Origin: Sandaracinaceae bacterium
GTDB lineage: Bacteria; Myxococcota_A; Polyangia; Polyangiales; Houyiibacteriaceae
Direction: 5' to 3'
Assembly: GCA_020633055.1 (NCBI GenBank)
Contig: JACKEJ010000005.1
Span: forward strand, 248,001-312,000
Length of the DNA stretch: 64,000 nt
Position numbers and translations under genes: made by a program. Below are positions 37,031-44,866 of the stretch, in pieces. Below the pieces are notes generated by a model. That model did no database searches and had not been told where the DNA came from. It saw nothing but the letters and a program-made list of their open reading frames with translations. Every line of letters starts with the position of its first letter. Positions within the stretch are counted from its first letter, which is position 1.

Positions 37031-38140
37031 TCACTGCGGTGTGAGGCGCCAGTAGCCACGAGGAGCGGTCGTGACTGGGGGCTGGACGCGCGCGGGAACC
37101 TGCGTCTGGGCCTGTGCGGGCTGTGCGCCTTGGTAGCCAGGCGGCGCGCCCTGGACGCGCGTGTCGGGATAGATCAGCTGACCAGGGCGCGTGCCGGGCG
37201 GGATCGGGAAGTACCACCAGCGCCCTTGGTGGAAGAGCCAATAGCCGGCCACGCCGCGGTGTGCGCGCGTGATCCGCAGCGTGGGCAGGGTGCTGGTGCC
37301 GCTCTGAGGCTGAGCGGGCACGGGCGCCTGCGCCTGGACGGGCTGCGCGCGCGGCTGTGGCACGGGCTCCGGCTCGTAGGGCTCGGGCTCCGGCTCGTAG
37401 GGCTCGGGCTCCGGCTCGGCGTAGGCTGGCGTCTGGACGGGCGGCTGAGGGACGTCCGCGATGCTGGGCGGGGGCAGCTCGGGCTCGGGAACCATGCGCG
37501 CCATCAGCTCCGTCAGGTAGACGCCGTCCGCCCCTGCCGCCAAGCCGATGCCGACGTGGGTGGCGCCGGCGTCGAGCAGCTGAGCACGGTGCGCGTCGCT
37601 CGCCAAGATGGCCTCGTGCGCCGCGGCAGCCGTGGGCCGGCGGGAGATGTTCTGCGTGACGCGCAGGGCGCGCACCCCCGCGGCAGCGGCCCGGTCGGCC
37701 GGCGTCCCCGTGGTGGGCGAGACGTGCGCGAGCGTGCCAGCCTGCGCCATCTCTGCGCTGTGTGCGCGCGCCGCGTTCATGAGCCCCTCGTGGGCCAGCA
37801 GCGGCCCGAGAGAGGCGGCGGCGCGGAGTGTGTTGATGGCGTCGAGGATGGCCGCTTCGTCGCCGCTCGGGCGAATCGTCGCGCCAGCGAGCTCCGCGCC
37901 GACGGCCGGGGCCGGGGGTGGCACCACTGGACTCGCCGGGACCGGGGTGGGTCTGGGGGCCGTCCCTTCCATGGGCGGCGGGGCCTGGCGCGGCTGAGCG
38001 CCAGCGACGGCAGGCCCCAGCGCGAACCCTACCAGGAGCCCGACGGCCAGGGCGGGGCCCGACGACCACCACGCGATGGCAACCCCAGGACGGGGGAGCC
38101 GAAGGAGACGGGAGGCGGAGGGGGTCGGGAGCACGGGCAT
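37031..38140 (-). CDS. Exported CAP/SCP-domain protein with Pro/Glu repeats
   Basis: A 369-residue exported protein. It has a signal/anchor at about residues 20-48, a Pro-rich segment, and then a CAP (SCP/PR-1) domain at about residues 90-215. The domain shows ILDAINTLRAAASLGPLLAHEGLMNAARAHSAEMAQAG, the AHVSP His motif and a second segment around ASDAHRAQLLDAGATHVGIGLA. The C-terminal part has tandem EPEPYEPEPEPYEPEP, Pro/Gln/Ala linkers and a WRWW-like aromatic block (YWLFHQGRWWYFPIPPGTRPG). Bacterial CAP proteins act on or bind envelope lipids and other envelope targets; no activity is assigned. ATG 38140 was chosen over upstream GTG starts in low-complexity sequence. Confidence 0.78.
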   Translation of the reverse strand: MPVLPTPSASRLLRLPRPGVAIAWWSSGPALAVGLLVGFALGPAVAGAQPRQAPPPMEGTAPRPTPVPASPVVPPPAPAVGAELAGATIRPSGDEAAILDAINTLRAAASLGPLLAHEGLMNAARAHSAEMAQAGTLAHVSPTTGTPADRAAAAGVRALRVTQNISRRPTAAAAHEAILASDAHRAQLLDAGATHVGIGLAAGADGVYLTELMARMVPEPELPPPSIADVPQPPVQTPAYAEPEPEPYEPEPEPYEPEPVPQPRAQPVQAQAPVPAQPQSGTSTLPTLRITRAHRGVAGYWLFHQGRWWYFPIPPGTRPGQLIYPDTRVQGAPPGYQGAQPAQAQTQVPARVQPPVTTAPRGYWRLTPQ

Positions 38141-38267
38141 CAGCCTAACCCCGGAAGCAATGCCCGCGCCAACCCGCACGCGACGCGCGACAGCGCAGAA
38201 GGTCGCGGCCCGAAGCGATGTGCCGGGGGGCAGGCGTGGGGGGGTGGGCACAGGCAGAGGGGTCGCG

Positions 38268-38282
38268 CACGGTCACACCGTG
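38268..38282. promoter_or_regulatory. Short palindrome in the CAP-ygfZ divergent gap
   Basis: CACGGT-cac-ACCGTG (38268-38282) is a perfect 6-bp inverted repeat with a 3-nt spacer, 70 bp ahead of ygfZ. It is the only palindrome that stood out in the 211-bp gap between 38141 and 38351, where no clear promoter could be read. It could be an operator or chance. Confidence 0.25.
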
Positions 38283-38351
38283 TCGGCTCGTTCACGGGTG
38301 TACCCACCTGGGCCTTGCGCTCCAGGCCATCCCGAGCAAATCAAGGACGCT

Positions 38352-39284
38352 ATGACCGCGAACCCCTCGGCAACGACGCTGGCAGCCCAGCTCGCGCTCC
38401 TGGAACGCGCCTTTGGCGCCTATCGTCCGCGTGATGCCGTCGTGCGCGTGGCGGGCGACGACCGCCTCGCCTGGTTGCAGGGACAGCTGACTCAGGACGT
38501 CCTCGGGCTGCGACCGGGCGCTGCCGTCTACGGGCTGTTGCTCCAGCCCACGGGCAAGATCCTGGCGGACCTCGACGTGCTCTGCCGCGCCGACGACCTG
38601 CTGTTGGTGTGCTCCGTCGAGGTCGTGGACGAGGTCCTCGCCCAGCTCGACCGCTACATCATGATGGAGGACGTGGAGCTGACGCTCCTGCAGCTCCCCC
38701 TCGTCGCGGCGCAGGGACCCACGGCCAGCGACCTCCGCGCCTCGTTGACAGCGGGGCTGGGAGAGGGGCGCGTCTTCGAGGTGGACCGGCTCGGTGCGGG
38801 TGGGTTGCTGGTGCTCGGCGAGGACGACGCAGCGCTCGCGAGCGCGGTGGTTGCAGCGGGGGGCGATTGGGTCTCCGACGAGGCCGTCTTGCTCGCTCGG
38901 CTCCGGGCAGGGCGCCCCGCGCTGGGACCGGACTTCGGGCCGACCACACTGCCGCAGGTCGCTGGCCTCGCCCAGCGCGCCGTGTCGTTTCAGAAGGGAT
39001 GCTATCGCGGTCAAGAGCCGGTGGTGATGTTGGAGCACCGCGGCACCCCGCCCAAGCGGCTCGTGCGCCTGCACATCGAGGCGGATGCCGCTCCTCCAGC
39101 CGGAGCCACCCTGCGCGACGAGTCGGACGCGCCGGTCGGAGCCGTGACCAGCGCGGCGCGCGCGCCTGACGGGGTGGTGTACGCCCTCGGGATGCTGAAG
39201 CGCGGGGTGGATCTCGCCGCGGTGACTCAGGTCGGGGACGACGGTGCCCGCGCTCGAGCGCAGGCCGAGGGTTATGTCACATGA
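38352..39284 (+). CDS. ygfZ: YgfZ/GcvT-like folate-binding Fe-S maintenance protein
   Basis: A 310-residue GcvT-fold protein. The diagnostic YgfZ motif is present as FQKGCYRGQEPV (K-G-C-Y-x-G-Q-E), with the reactive Cys at about residue 218. The N-terminal half contains RLAWLQGQLTQDVLGLRPGAAVYGLLLQPTGKILADL, the typical tetrahydrofolate-binding region. YgfZ supports assembly or repair of certain iron-sulfur enzymes, notably radical SAM enzymes such as MiaB in E. coli. Its stop overlaps the next gene, a radical SAM protein, by ATGA, which fits that role well. ATG 38352 has a weak AAGGA upstream. Confidence 0.92.
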   Translation: MTANPSATTLAAQLALLERAFGAYRPRDAVVRVAGDDRLAWLQGQLTQDVLGLRPGAAVYGLLLQPTGKILADLDVLCRADDLLLVCSVEVVDEVLAQLDRYIMMEDVELTLLQLPLVAAQGPTASDLRASLTAGLGEGRVFEVDRLGAGGLLVLGEDDAALASAVVAAGGDWVSDEAVLLARLRAGRPALGPDFGPTTLPQVAGLAQRAVSFQKGCYRGQEPVVMLEHRGTPPKRLVRLHIEADAAPPAGATLRDESDAPVGAVTSAARAPDGVVYALGMLKRGVDLAAVTQVGDDGARARAQAEGYVT

Positions 39285-40171
39285 CCGCCGGCGCCAACGG
39301 TCCCCGCTACGAGGGGCGCATCTTCCGTCCGCCGAGTGAGCACGACGCGTTGATCGTGCAAGCCACCATCGGGTGCTCCTGGAACCACTGCACCTATTGC
39401 GACATGTACCGGGACAAGAGCTTCCGAGCGCGTCCGCTCGCGGAGGTGCTGCTGGACCTGGACACGTCCGGGCGCGCGTTCGGCTCGCGCGTGCGCAAGC
39501 TGTTCCTCGCGGACGGCGACGCGTTGGTGCTCCCGACCGAGACCTTGCTGCCCATCCTCGCGCGCGCCCGCGAGCGCTTCCCGCGGCTCGAGCGCGTCTC
39601 GTGCTACGCCATGGCCCGGAACGTCGCGAGCAAGTCGGACGACGAGCTGGCGGAGCTACGCGACGCCGGGCTGACCCGGCTGTACATCGGGCCCGAGTCG
39701 GGCGACGACGTGGTGCTCAAACGCATCGCAAAGGGGGACACCTTCGCAGGCCACGTGGAGGCCGCCGAGCGCGCGCACCGCGCTGGAATGGAGCTGAGCG
39801 TGATCGCGTTGCTGGGCATCGCGATGGAGCGCTCGCGGGAGCACAGCCGCGCGACGGCCGCCCTGGTCACCGCGATGGATCCGGCCTTCTTCTCGGCGCT
39901 CACGGTCACGGTCGTGCCGGGCACCCCGCTCGCGAAGCTGAGCGCACGTGGGGCGTTCGCGGTCCCATCCGTGCCGGACCTGCTGGGCGAGCTACGCGAC
40001 ATGGTGGCCTTGACGCGACCCACCGACGCGCTCTTCCGCACCAACCACGCCTCGAACTACCTGCCGCTGGGTGGACGCCTACCGCGCGACACCGGGCGCA
40101 TCTGCGCCACGATCGACGCGGCGCTGGCGGGGCGCATCCCGCTACGTCACGAGCGCCAGCGGGGGCTGTAG
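39281..40171 (+). CDS. Radical SAM protein with CX4CX2C cluster motif
   Basis: A 296-residue radical SAM enzyme. The cluster-binding Cys are Cys32, Cys37 and Cys40 in GCSWNHCTYCDMYRDKSF, a CX4CX2C spacing seen in a COG1032-related subgroup and different from the canonical CX3CX2C. FLADGDALVLP and YIGPESGDDVVLKRIAKGD match the SAM-binding 'GGE' strand and later beta strands of that subgroup. No B12-binding domain is present. The substrate is unknown. Translation is coupled to ygfZ (ATGA), and erpA lies convergent 147 bp away, giving a small Fe-S neighbourhood. Confidence 0.88.
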   Translation: MTAGANGPRYEGRIFRPPSEHDALIVQATIGCSWNHCTYCDMYRDKSFRARPLAEVLLDLDTSGRAFGSRVRKLFLADGDALVLPTETLLPILARARERFPRLERVSCYAMARNVASKSDDELAELRDAGLTRLYIGPESGDDVVLKRIAKGDTFAGHVEAAERAHRAGMELSVIALLGIAMERSREHSRATAALVTAMDPAFFSALTVTVVPGTPLAKLSARGAFAVPSVPDLLGELRDMVALTRPTDALFRTNHASNYLPLGGRLPRDTGRICATIDAALAGRIPLRHERQRGL

Positions 40172-40276
40172 GACGTCACGGGCCCTGGCCCGTCCGAGGT
40201 CACCACCAGCGTCGACTCGCAGCGCAAGGGCGCGCAGCAGGAGCGGCGAGCCGGCCCTGCGCCCGCCGTCAAGAGG

Positions 40277-40318
40277 TGGCCGTCAGGAGCTGGCCGTCAG
40301 GAGCTGGCCGTCAGCGCC
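40277..40318. repeat. Three 14-nt tandem repeats next to the erpA stop
   Basis: TGGCCGTCAGGAGC occurs at 40277-40290 and 40291-40304, and a third copy with a changed end at 40305-40318 touches the erpA stop codon. The unit length (14) is not a multiple of three and the copies lie in the convergent gap after the radical SAM gene. Confidence 0.75.
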
Positions 40319-40647
40319 TAGGCGCTGAAGCTGGAGCCACACCCACAGGTGGCCTTGGCGGCAGGATTCAGGAACTTGAAGCCGGCGCCGTGGAGACCCT
40401 CGACGTAGTCGATCTCGGTCCCCTCGAGATACTGGTAGCTCATCATGTCCACGTAGATGGGGATCCCGTGCGACTCGAAGGTCTGGTCCATCTCCGTGGT
40501 CTCGTCCTCGAAGAAGAGGTCGTACGAGAAGCCGCTGCAACCACCACCGATGACGCGGACGCGCAGCCCTTGGTTGCCGAGGTCCTCTGCCTCGCGGATT
40601 TCACGAACCTTTTCGGCGGCTTTGGTGGTCAGGGTGAGGTCGGACAT
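40318..40647 (-). CDS. erpA: Iron-sulfur cluster insertion/carrier protein, A-type (ErpA/IscA)
   Basis: A 109-residue A-type carrier. Its three cluster-binding cysteines are Cys37 (GGGCSGF) and Cys101/Cys103 (TCGCGSSFSA). The remaining pattern (VDMMSYQYLEGTEIDYVEG, GAGFKFLNPAAKATC) is typical of ErpA. It accepts Fe-S clusters from a scaffold and passes them to apoproteins. ATG 40647. It is divergent from the RpoH-type sigma gene, sharing the palindrome-bearing 212-bp leader, and convergent with the ygfZ/radical SAM pair. Confidence 0.95.
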   Translation of the reverse strand: MSDLTLTTKAAEKVREIREAEDLGNQGLRVRVIGGGCSGFSYDLFFEDETTEMDQTFESHGIPIYVDMMSYQYLEGTEIDYVEGLHGAGFKFLNPAAKATCGCGSSFSA

Positions 40648-40717
40648 GGGCGTGGGACTCCAGGGCTGGGGACCGCCGAACTATAGGGCGCCAGCCCGGT
40701 GCGTGCCAGCCGGAATG

Positions 40718-40820
40718 TCACGTTAGGGGACCCACGTAACGCTCCGACACGGAAAAACGACCTGTGTTCATTCTCGGGCTTGACGTTCTCCAGCCTAAAC
40801 ATTACGTAACGTCACGTTAG
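40718..40820 (+). promoter_or_regulatory. Paired palindromic boxes upstream of the RpoH-type sigma gene
   Basis: Two words occur twice each: TCACGTTAG at 40718-40726 and 40812-40820, ACGTAACG at 40734-40741 and 40804-40811. In the first site they are 7 nt apart; in the second they abut in reversed order, creating TTACGTAA (40802-40809) and TAACGTcACGTTA (40807-40819). A TTGACG -35 candidate lies at 40780-40785, and the second box covers where its -10 would be, so a repressor or activator site is likely. GTGTTC also appears three times just before the ATG. Confidence 0.5.
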
Positions 40821-40859
40821 TTTTGAGACGTCAACGTCAGAAAGTGTTCTAGGTGTTCC

Positions 40860-41702
40860 ATGATGATGCCGCGTGACGCATCGCTCGACCGATACATCGA
40901 CCGCGTCAGGTCCCTGCCGAAGCTCTCCCGCGAGGAAGAGCACGAGGTGGCCCTGCTCGCGCGCAACGGTGACGAGCAGGCGATCCACCGGCTCGTGGAG
41001 GCGAACCTACGCTACGTTGTGGCCATCGCCCTCCAGTACCGGCGCTACCCGATCCGCATGGGGGACCTCATCGCCGAGGGCTCCCTGGGGCTCATGACCG
41101 CGGTCACCAAGTTCGACCCCGAGCGGGGCACGCGCTTCGTGACCTACGCCGGGTACTGGATCCGGGCCTTCGTGCTCGAGTGCGTCGTGCGCTCCACCAC
41201 CATGGTGGGCGGGGGCACGGGAGCGCTGCGGTCCAAGCTCTTTTTCCGGCTGCGGCGGGAGCGGGCGCGCATCGCCGCGACCGAGCCCAACACGGACCGG
41301 CAGGTGGAGCTGCTGGCCGAGCAGTTCGACACGACCCCGGAGCGCATGCGCTCCATGCTGGGTCAGCTGGACGCACGGGAGCTCTCCCTGGACACCCCGG
41401 TGCACGACGAGGGTCGCGAGACCCTGGGCGCGATGTTGCAGGACAGCGCGCCGTCTGCGGACGAGCAAATGGACCGGTCGCGCACGGACGCGCGCGTCTC
41501 GGCCATCCTCGAGCGCGCCATGGCGGAGCTGGATCCGCGCGAGCGGTACATCGTCGAGCAGCGCATGCTGGCCGACAACGACGACGAGGCCTCCCTGGCG
41601 AGCCTCGGGCGTGAGCTGGGCGTGAGCCGTGAGCGCGCCCGCCAGCTCGAGTCGCGAGCGAAGCAGAAGCTCCGCAAGCACCTCGAGGCCGTCACCGCCT
41701 GA
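40860..41702 (+). CDS. rpoH: RpoH (sigma-32) family alternative sigma factor
   Basis: A 280-residue group-2/3 sigma factor that lacks region 1.1. Region 2 reads LRYVVAIALQYRRYPIRMGDLIAEGSLGLMTAVTKFDPERG and TYAGYWIRAFVLECVVRSTTMV. The RpoH box is recognisable as LRSKLFFRLRRERAR (compare QRKLFFNLR in E. coli). Region 4 carries LASLGRELGVSRERARQLESRAKQKL. Such factors direct heat-shock or envelope-stress regulons; myxobacteria also use related ones in development. ATG 40860 is the first of three consecutive Met codons region (ATGATGATG). Transcription is probably governed by the palindromic leader; a hairpin terminator follows. Confidence 0.85.
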   Translation: MMMPRDASLDRYIDRVRSLPKLSREEEHEVALLARNGDEQAIHRLVEANLRYVVAIALQYRRYPIRMGDLIAEGSLGLMTAVTKFDPERGTRFVTYAGYWIRAFVLECVVRSTTMVGGGTGALRSKLFFRLRRERARIAATEPNTDRQVELLAEQFDTTPERMRSMLGQLDARELSLDTPVHDEGRETLGAMLQDSAPSADEQMDRSRTDARVSAILERAMAELDPRERYIVEQRMLADNDDEASLASLGRELGVSRERARQLESRAKQKLRKHLEAVTA

Positions 41703-41718
41703 GCGCGAACATGCGCGC

Positions 41719-41748
41719 GACGCCCAGCTGGGTCACCGGCTGGGCGTC
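41719..41748 (+). terminator. Terminator hairpin after the RpoH-type sigma gene
   Basis: GACGCCCAGC (41719-41728) pairs perfectly with GCTGGGCGTC (41739-41748) around a 10-nt loop, 16 bp beyond the stop codon. There is no T-run. The gap from 41749 to 41840 toward the convergent barrel gene shows nothing else. Confidence 0.55.
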
Positions 41749-41840
41749 GTCGCATGACGCTGACTCGTCTGCGCGGGGGCGCACGGCCGTGCTGGGGTCC
41801 AGCCGCATCCGCGGTCGGCCCCCAAGAGCACCTCAACGCG

Positions 41841-43508
41841 TCAGAAGGCGATCTCGACCCCGACCGCCATGTCGAACCCCCAGCTGAGCTTGTTGCCGGC
41901 CCCCATGGGGACGAGCACCACGAACTCCGGCTCGATGTAGAAGCCGAACCCGTTCAGCACGCGGTAGGACAGCGTGAGCCCGGCGCTGCCGGAGAGCAGA
42001 CCCGTCTGAATCCAAGGCTCTTTCATGCGCACGTCGGGTGTGGCCGGGTTCGGAGACTGGGACGGCTGCAGCTGGATCTGACCGATGCCAGCGCCCGCGT
42101 GGAGCGCGACGTTGAGACCCGTGAAGCGCGGGCGAGTGAGCTGCAGTTGTCCGCGGATGTTGAACATCACACGTGACAGTGTCCCCAGCCCTGCCTTGAC
42201 GTTCACGCGCACACCCGCCGCGATGCCCACGCGGTCCGTGAAGTACCCGCCGATCTCGATGTCGAGCTGGTAGCTGGGGACGAAGCCAGCGCTGGTGACG
42301 CGCACGTAGCAGTCGTCCTGCTGCGCGTACGTGACGCCATCGATCACGCGATCGGGACCCGGGTTGCAGCCCGGCAGGCCAGTGCTCGGGTCGATGTACG
42401 AAGCCCACTCGGCCGAGTTCCAGTCGCCGGGCGGGATGGCGGGGTTGTTGTCGGGGGGCGGGAGTCCGTCTGCCACCATTCCGCTCGTGGCCCAGAACAT
42501 CCCGGCGCCTCCCCCGAAGTGGAAGAAGACGTTGGGGCCAGGCTCCGCCGGCATGGACGCACGATCCCAGGTGCAGAGTCCCTCGTAGCATTCGAGGCCT
42601 TCGGCGCACTCGACGCTCTCGGTACATGCGGCGCCTTCTCCCTGCGGCGCGCTGTCGTCGCACTCGTCCAGAGCGCACTGCGGTTGCCCGACACACTGCG
42701 CCGCGGGCTGTTGACCAGGGAGCGCTGGAGCGGCCATCGAGCGCTGCGCGGAGACCACCACCTCGTACGGTTCGTTGGCGCTGCCCGCGAAGCCCACCGA
42801 GCTGCCCCCTTGGCCGAACACGACGATGTAGTAGCGCACCGAGGGCGCGACGACACGCCGACAGGGGATCTCGGCGCCGTAGCCGCCGGCCATCTGAGTC
42901 ATGGCGACACGCTCGTAGCGCCGCATGCCCGACGTGCGGTAGTAGAGCATGACCTCGCTGACGCTCGCGCCCGACGGGATCTCCAAGTAGACCGGGATGG
43001 GCGTGTTCACCAGCTGCTCGGCGATGGGCTCGTGCTCGAGCGCGAGCCCGTGGCCGCCTGCGGCGGCGCCCGCAGTGGTGCCCCCACCGCGGCTGTGTCG
43101 CTGCTGGGCCAGCTGGAAGCGCGACTGGATGTCGGGCGAGCTCAACGCAGGGTCCAGCTCGATGTGCTCGTCGGCGTTCAAGGCCTGGACGAAGAGGTCC
43201 AGGCCGGCGCCCGTGTCCTGCCGCGCCCCGATCGCGACGATGGCGAGGTTCATGTACGTGCGCGCGAGCGGGGTGTCCGTGATGTTGTGCTGGCGGCACA
43301 GCGCGAGCGCCTGCTCGAGGAGCTCCTGAGCGCGGTCGAACTCGAAGCTGCTGTACTCGTTCATCGCTTGGATGTTGAGCGCCGACACCGCCTCGCGCTC
43401 GCGTGCCTGGGCGCCCACGGGCTGGGCGACGCAGAGGACCACAGCAGCCAGTACCCACGGCGTGAGTGCCGCGAACATCCTCGTTCGGAGACCTTCCATC
43501 GGCGGCAT
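41841..43508 (-). CDS. TPR plus Cys-rich plus outer-membrane beta-barrel protein
   Basis: A roughly 555-residue exported protein starting at ATG 43508 (ATG 43499 and 43478 possible). A signal peptide ends near PVGAQA. An alpha-helical TPR-like segment (about residues 45-120, AQELLEQALALC, YMNLAIVAIG) is followed by a PEGA-like beta domain (TPIPVYLEIPSGASVSEVMLYYRTSG). Next comes a short Cys-rich loop (GEGAACTESVECAEGLECYEGLC) and finally alternating beta strands ending in Phe (WGFDMAVGVEIAF), the outer-membrane insertion signature. This domain order is familiar in large myxobacterial genomes without a known role. It is last in the minus-strand envelope operon. Confidence 0.72.
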   Translation of the reverse strand: MPPMEGLRTRMFAALTPWVLAAVVLCVAQPVGAQAREREAVSALNIQAMNEYSSFEFDRAQELLEQALALCRQHNITDTPLARTYMNLAIVAIGARQDTGAGLDLFVQALNADEHIELDPALSSPDIQSRFQLAQQRHSRGGGTTAGAAAGGHGLALEHEPIAEQLVNTPIPVYLEIPSGASVSEVMLYYRTSGMRRYERVAMTQMAGGYGAEIPCRRVVAPSVRYYIVVFGQGGSSVGFAGSANEPYEVVVSAQRSMAAPALPGQQPAAQCVGQPQCALDECDDSAPQGEGAACTESVECAEGLECYEGLCTWDRASMPAEPGPNVFFHFGGGAGMFWATSGMVADGLPPPDNNPAIPPGDWNSAEWASYIDPSTGLPGCNPGPDRVIDGVTYAQQDDCYVRVTSAGFVPSYQLDIEIGGYFTDRVGIAAGVRVNVKAGLGTLSRVMFNIRGQLQLTRPRFTGLNVALHAGAGIGQIQLQPSQSPNPATPDVRMKEPWIQTGLLSGSAGLTLSYRVLNGFGFYIEPEFVVLVPMGAGNKLSWGFDMAVGVEIAF

Positions 43509-43562
43509 CCTATCGTGGTTCCGCACGCACGTCGCGCTCAAAGACGCGCGCTGAACGTGCGC

Positions 43563-44540
43563 TCAGAAGCCACTCGCACCAGCGTCCATTCGCCGCATCT
43601 CGATGCGGTCGTTCGCGGCCCGCCCCTCCGGCGTACCGTTGGACTCGATCGGGAGCTCTTCCCCGTAGCCGCGCGCGTGGACCCGCTGGGGGTCGGCCCC
43701 CAGTTGGACGAGGAGCGCGCGCACCCGCTCGGCGCGGCGCTGAGACGACGCCAGGTTCTCCAGCTCGGTGCCGTCCGAGCTGGTGTGTGCCCCGACCTCG
43801 AGGACCATGGCAGGCCGGTCCCGCAGCGCATCGACGACGGCGCGCAGCAGAGCGCTGGTGGCCTCGTCTGGTGCGCCGCTCGGGTCCAGCACGACCTGCC
43901 GCAACAGCACCACACGCTCGGACTGCACGACGAGCCCCGCATATCCGCTCGGACACGCGGCGCCCGCCTCACCCGGGACGCCGGGGCACTCGTCCTCCGC
44001 GTCGGGTACACCGTCGGCGTCCCGATCCGGCGTCACGGCGCCGTCGGGGACGTCGACCTCGTCGAGCGCAGCCGGTGGGTCGGGCGTGCCGCGCGAGGGT
44101 TCGGGGTCCTCGACCGGCAGATCCGCGGCATCCGGCAGGGGCGCCTCGGATGCGTCCGTGGGAGGACCTTCCGAACACCGTCCGGGAGGGCTCAAGTAGA
44201 CGGCCGCGTCTGCGTTCGGTTCCGACACCGCGAGGTGCTCTTCGGCTCGCGCGCGGTGTCCACGCTCGCGCTCGAAGCGCGCAAACCCCAGGTGGGCACG
44301 CGCCAGGGCCAGCTCTCGGGGAGCGCACTGCAGCGCCCCGAGACGCTCCGCCTCGGAGAGCGTCGCTTCGATGGCGCTCACCCGCCGCTCGTAGGCGGGG
44401 TCGGCCGCGCACGCGAACGAGACGAGCGCGAGCAGAGCAGGCGCACGGGCGCCCAAGAACGAGCGCCCCACCGCTGTGGCTCCGGCGCAAGAACCCATGC
44501 CACCACGCTTGCGGCCGCGGTCCGACCCCCGCTGCGTCAC
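43563..44540 (-). CDS. OmpA-family envelope protein with TSP3-like calcium loop
   Basis: A roughly 325-residue envelope protein. Behind a signal peptide ending near LVSFACAADP (possible lipobox) comes an alpha-helical DUF4398-like segment (ERRVSAIEATLSEAERLG, LARAHLGFARFERERGHRARAEEHL). An acidic Pro/Asp-rich stretch follows with one TSP3 calcium motif (DRDADGVPDAEDECPG). The OmpA C-terminal domain has NLASSQRRAERVRALLVQLG, the peptidoglycan-binding region, and the ANDRIEMRR Arg. GTG 44540 overlaps the upstream stop (GTGA); ATG 44498 is the alternative and gives a cleaner signal peptide. It anchors the outer membrane to peptidoglycan. Confidence 0.8.
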   Translation of the reverse strand: MTQRGSDRGRKRGGMGSCAGATAVGRSFLGARAPALLALVSFACAADPAYERRVSAIEATLSEAERLGALQCAPRELALARAHLGFARFERERGHRARAEEHLAVSEPNADAAVYLSPPGRCSEGPPTDASEAPLPDAADLPVEDPEPSRGTPDPPAALDEVDVPDGAVTPDRDADGVPDAEDECPGVPGEAGAACPSGYAGLVVQSERVVLLRQVVLDPSGAPDEATSALLRAVVDALRDRPAMVLEVGAHTSSDGTELENLASSQRRAERVRALLVQLGADPQRVHARGYGEELPIESNGTPEGRAANDRIEMRRMDAGASGF

Positions 44541-44866
44541 GGCGAGCCCTCCACGCTGCGGCACGATGCCTCGGCGCGCTCCGCGTGCTCCCGCGCCACG
44601 CGCGCGTGGTCGGCTGCGTCTTGAAAGGCGGACTCGGCCGCCTCCTCGCGCGCCTTGTCGAGGTGCGCGAGCGCAAAGTAGTAGTCGTACGGCGCGTGTT
44701 CTTCCGCTCCCGCGGCCTGCGCGCGCTCGATCGCCCGCGCGGCAGGGCGCAAGGCCGAGAGGTACAAACCCGGGCCGCAGCCGGCGAGCGCCGAGACTGC
44801 GAGCATGAGCCCGAAGACGACCGTGCGGACGCCAGCGCGGGCCCACCAGGCCGAGCACCGGCTCAC
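44537..44866 (-). CDS. DUF4398-like small lipoprotein
   Basis: A 109-residue lipoprotein. The signal peptide RTVVFGLMLAVSALAGCG ends in a classical lipobox (ALAGC, Cys about residue 29). The remainder is helical with DUF4398 character (ARAIERAQAAGAEEHAPYDYYFALAHLDKAREEAAESAFQDAADHARVAREHAERA). The same helical theme recurs at the N terminus of the next gene's OmpA protein. GTG 44866 overlaps the TGA of the preceding membrane-protein gene, and its own stop overlaps the OmpA GTG, forming a GTGA chain of three genes. Confidence 0.75.
   Translation of the reverse strand: MSRCSAWWARAGVRTVVFGLMLAVSALAGCGPGLYLSALRPAARAIERAQAAGAEEHAPYDYYFALAHLDKAREEAAESAFQDAADHARVAREHAERAEASCRSVEGSP

Noticed and set aside
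41833..43458. 541-codon minus-strand open frame overlapping the TPR/barrel gene
   Set aside because: Arg-rich frame-shifted shadow; the frame at 41841-43508 has a signal peptide, Cys pattern and beta-barrel C terminus.
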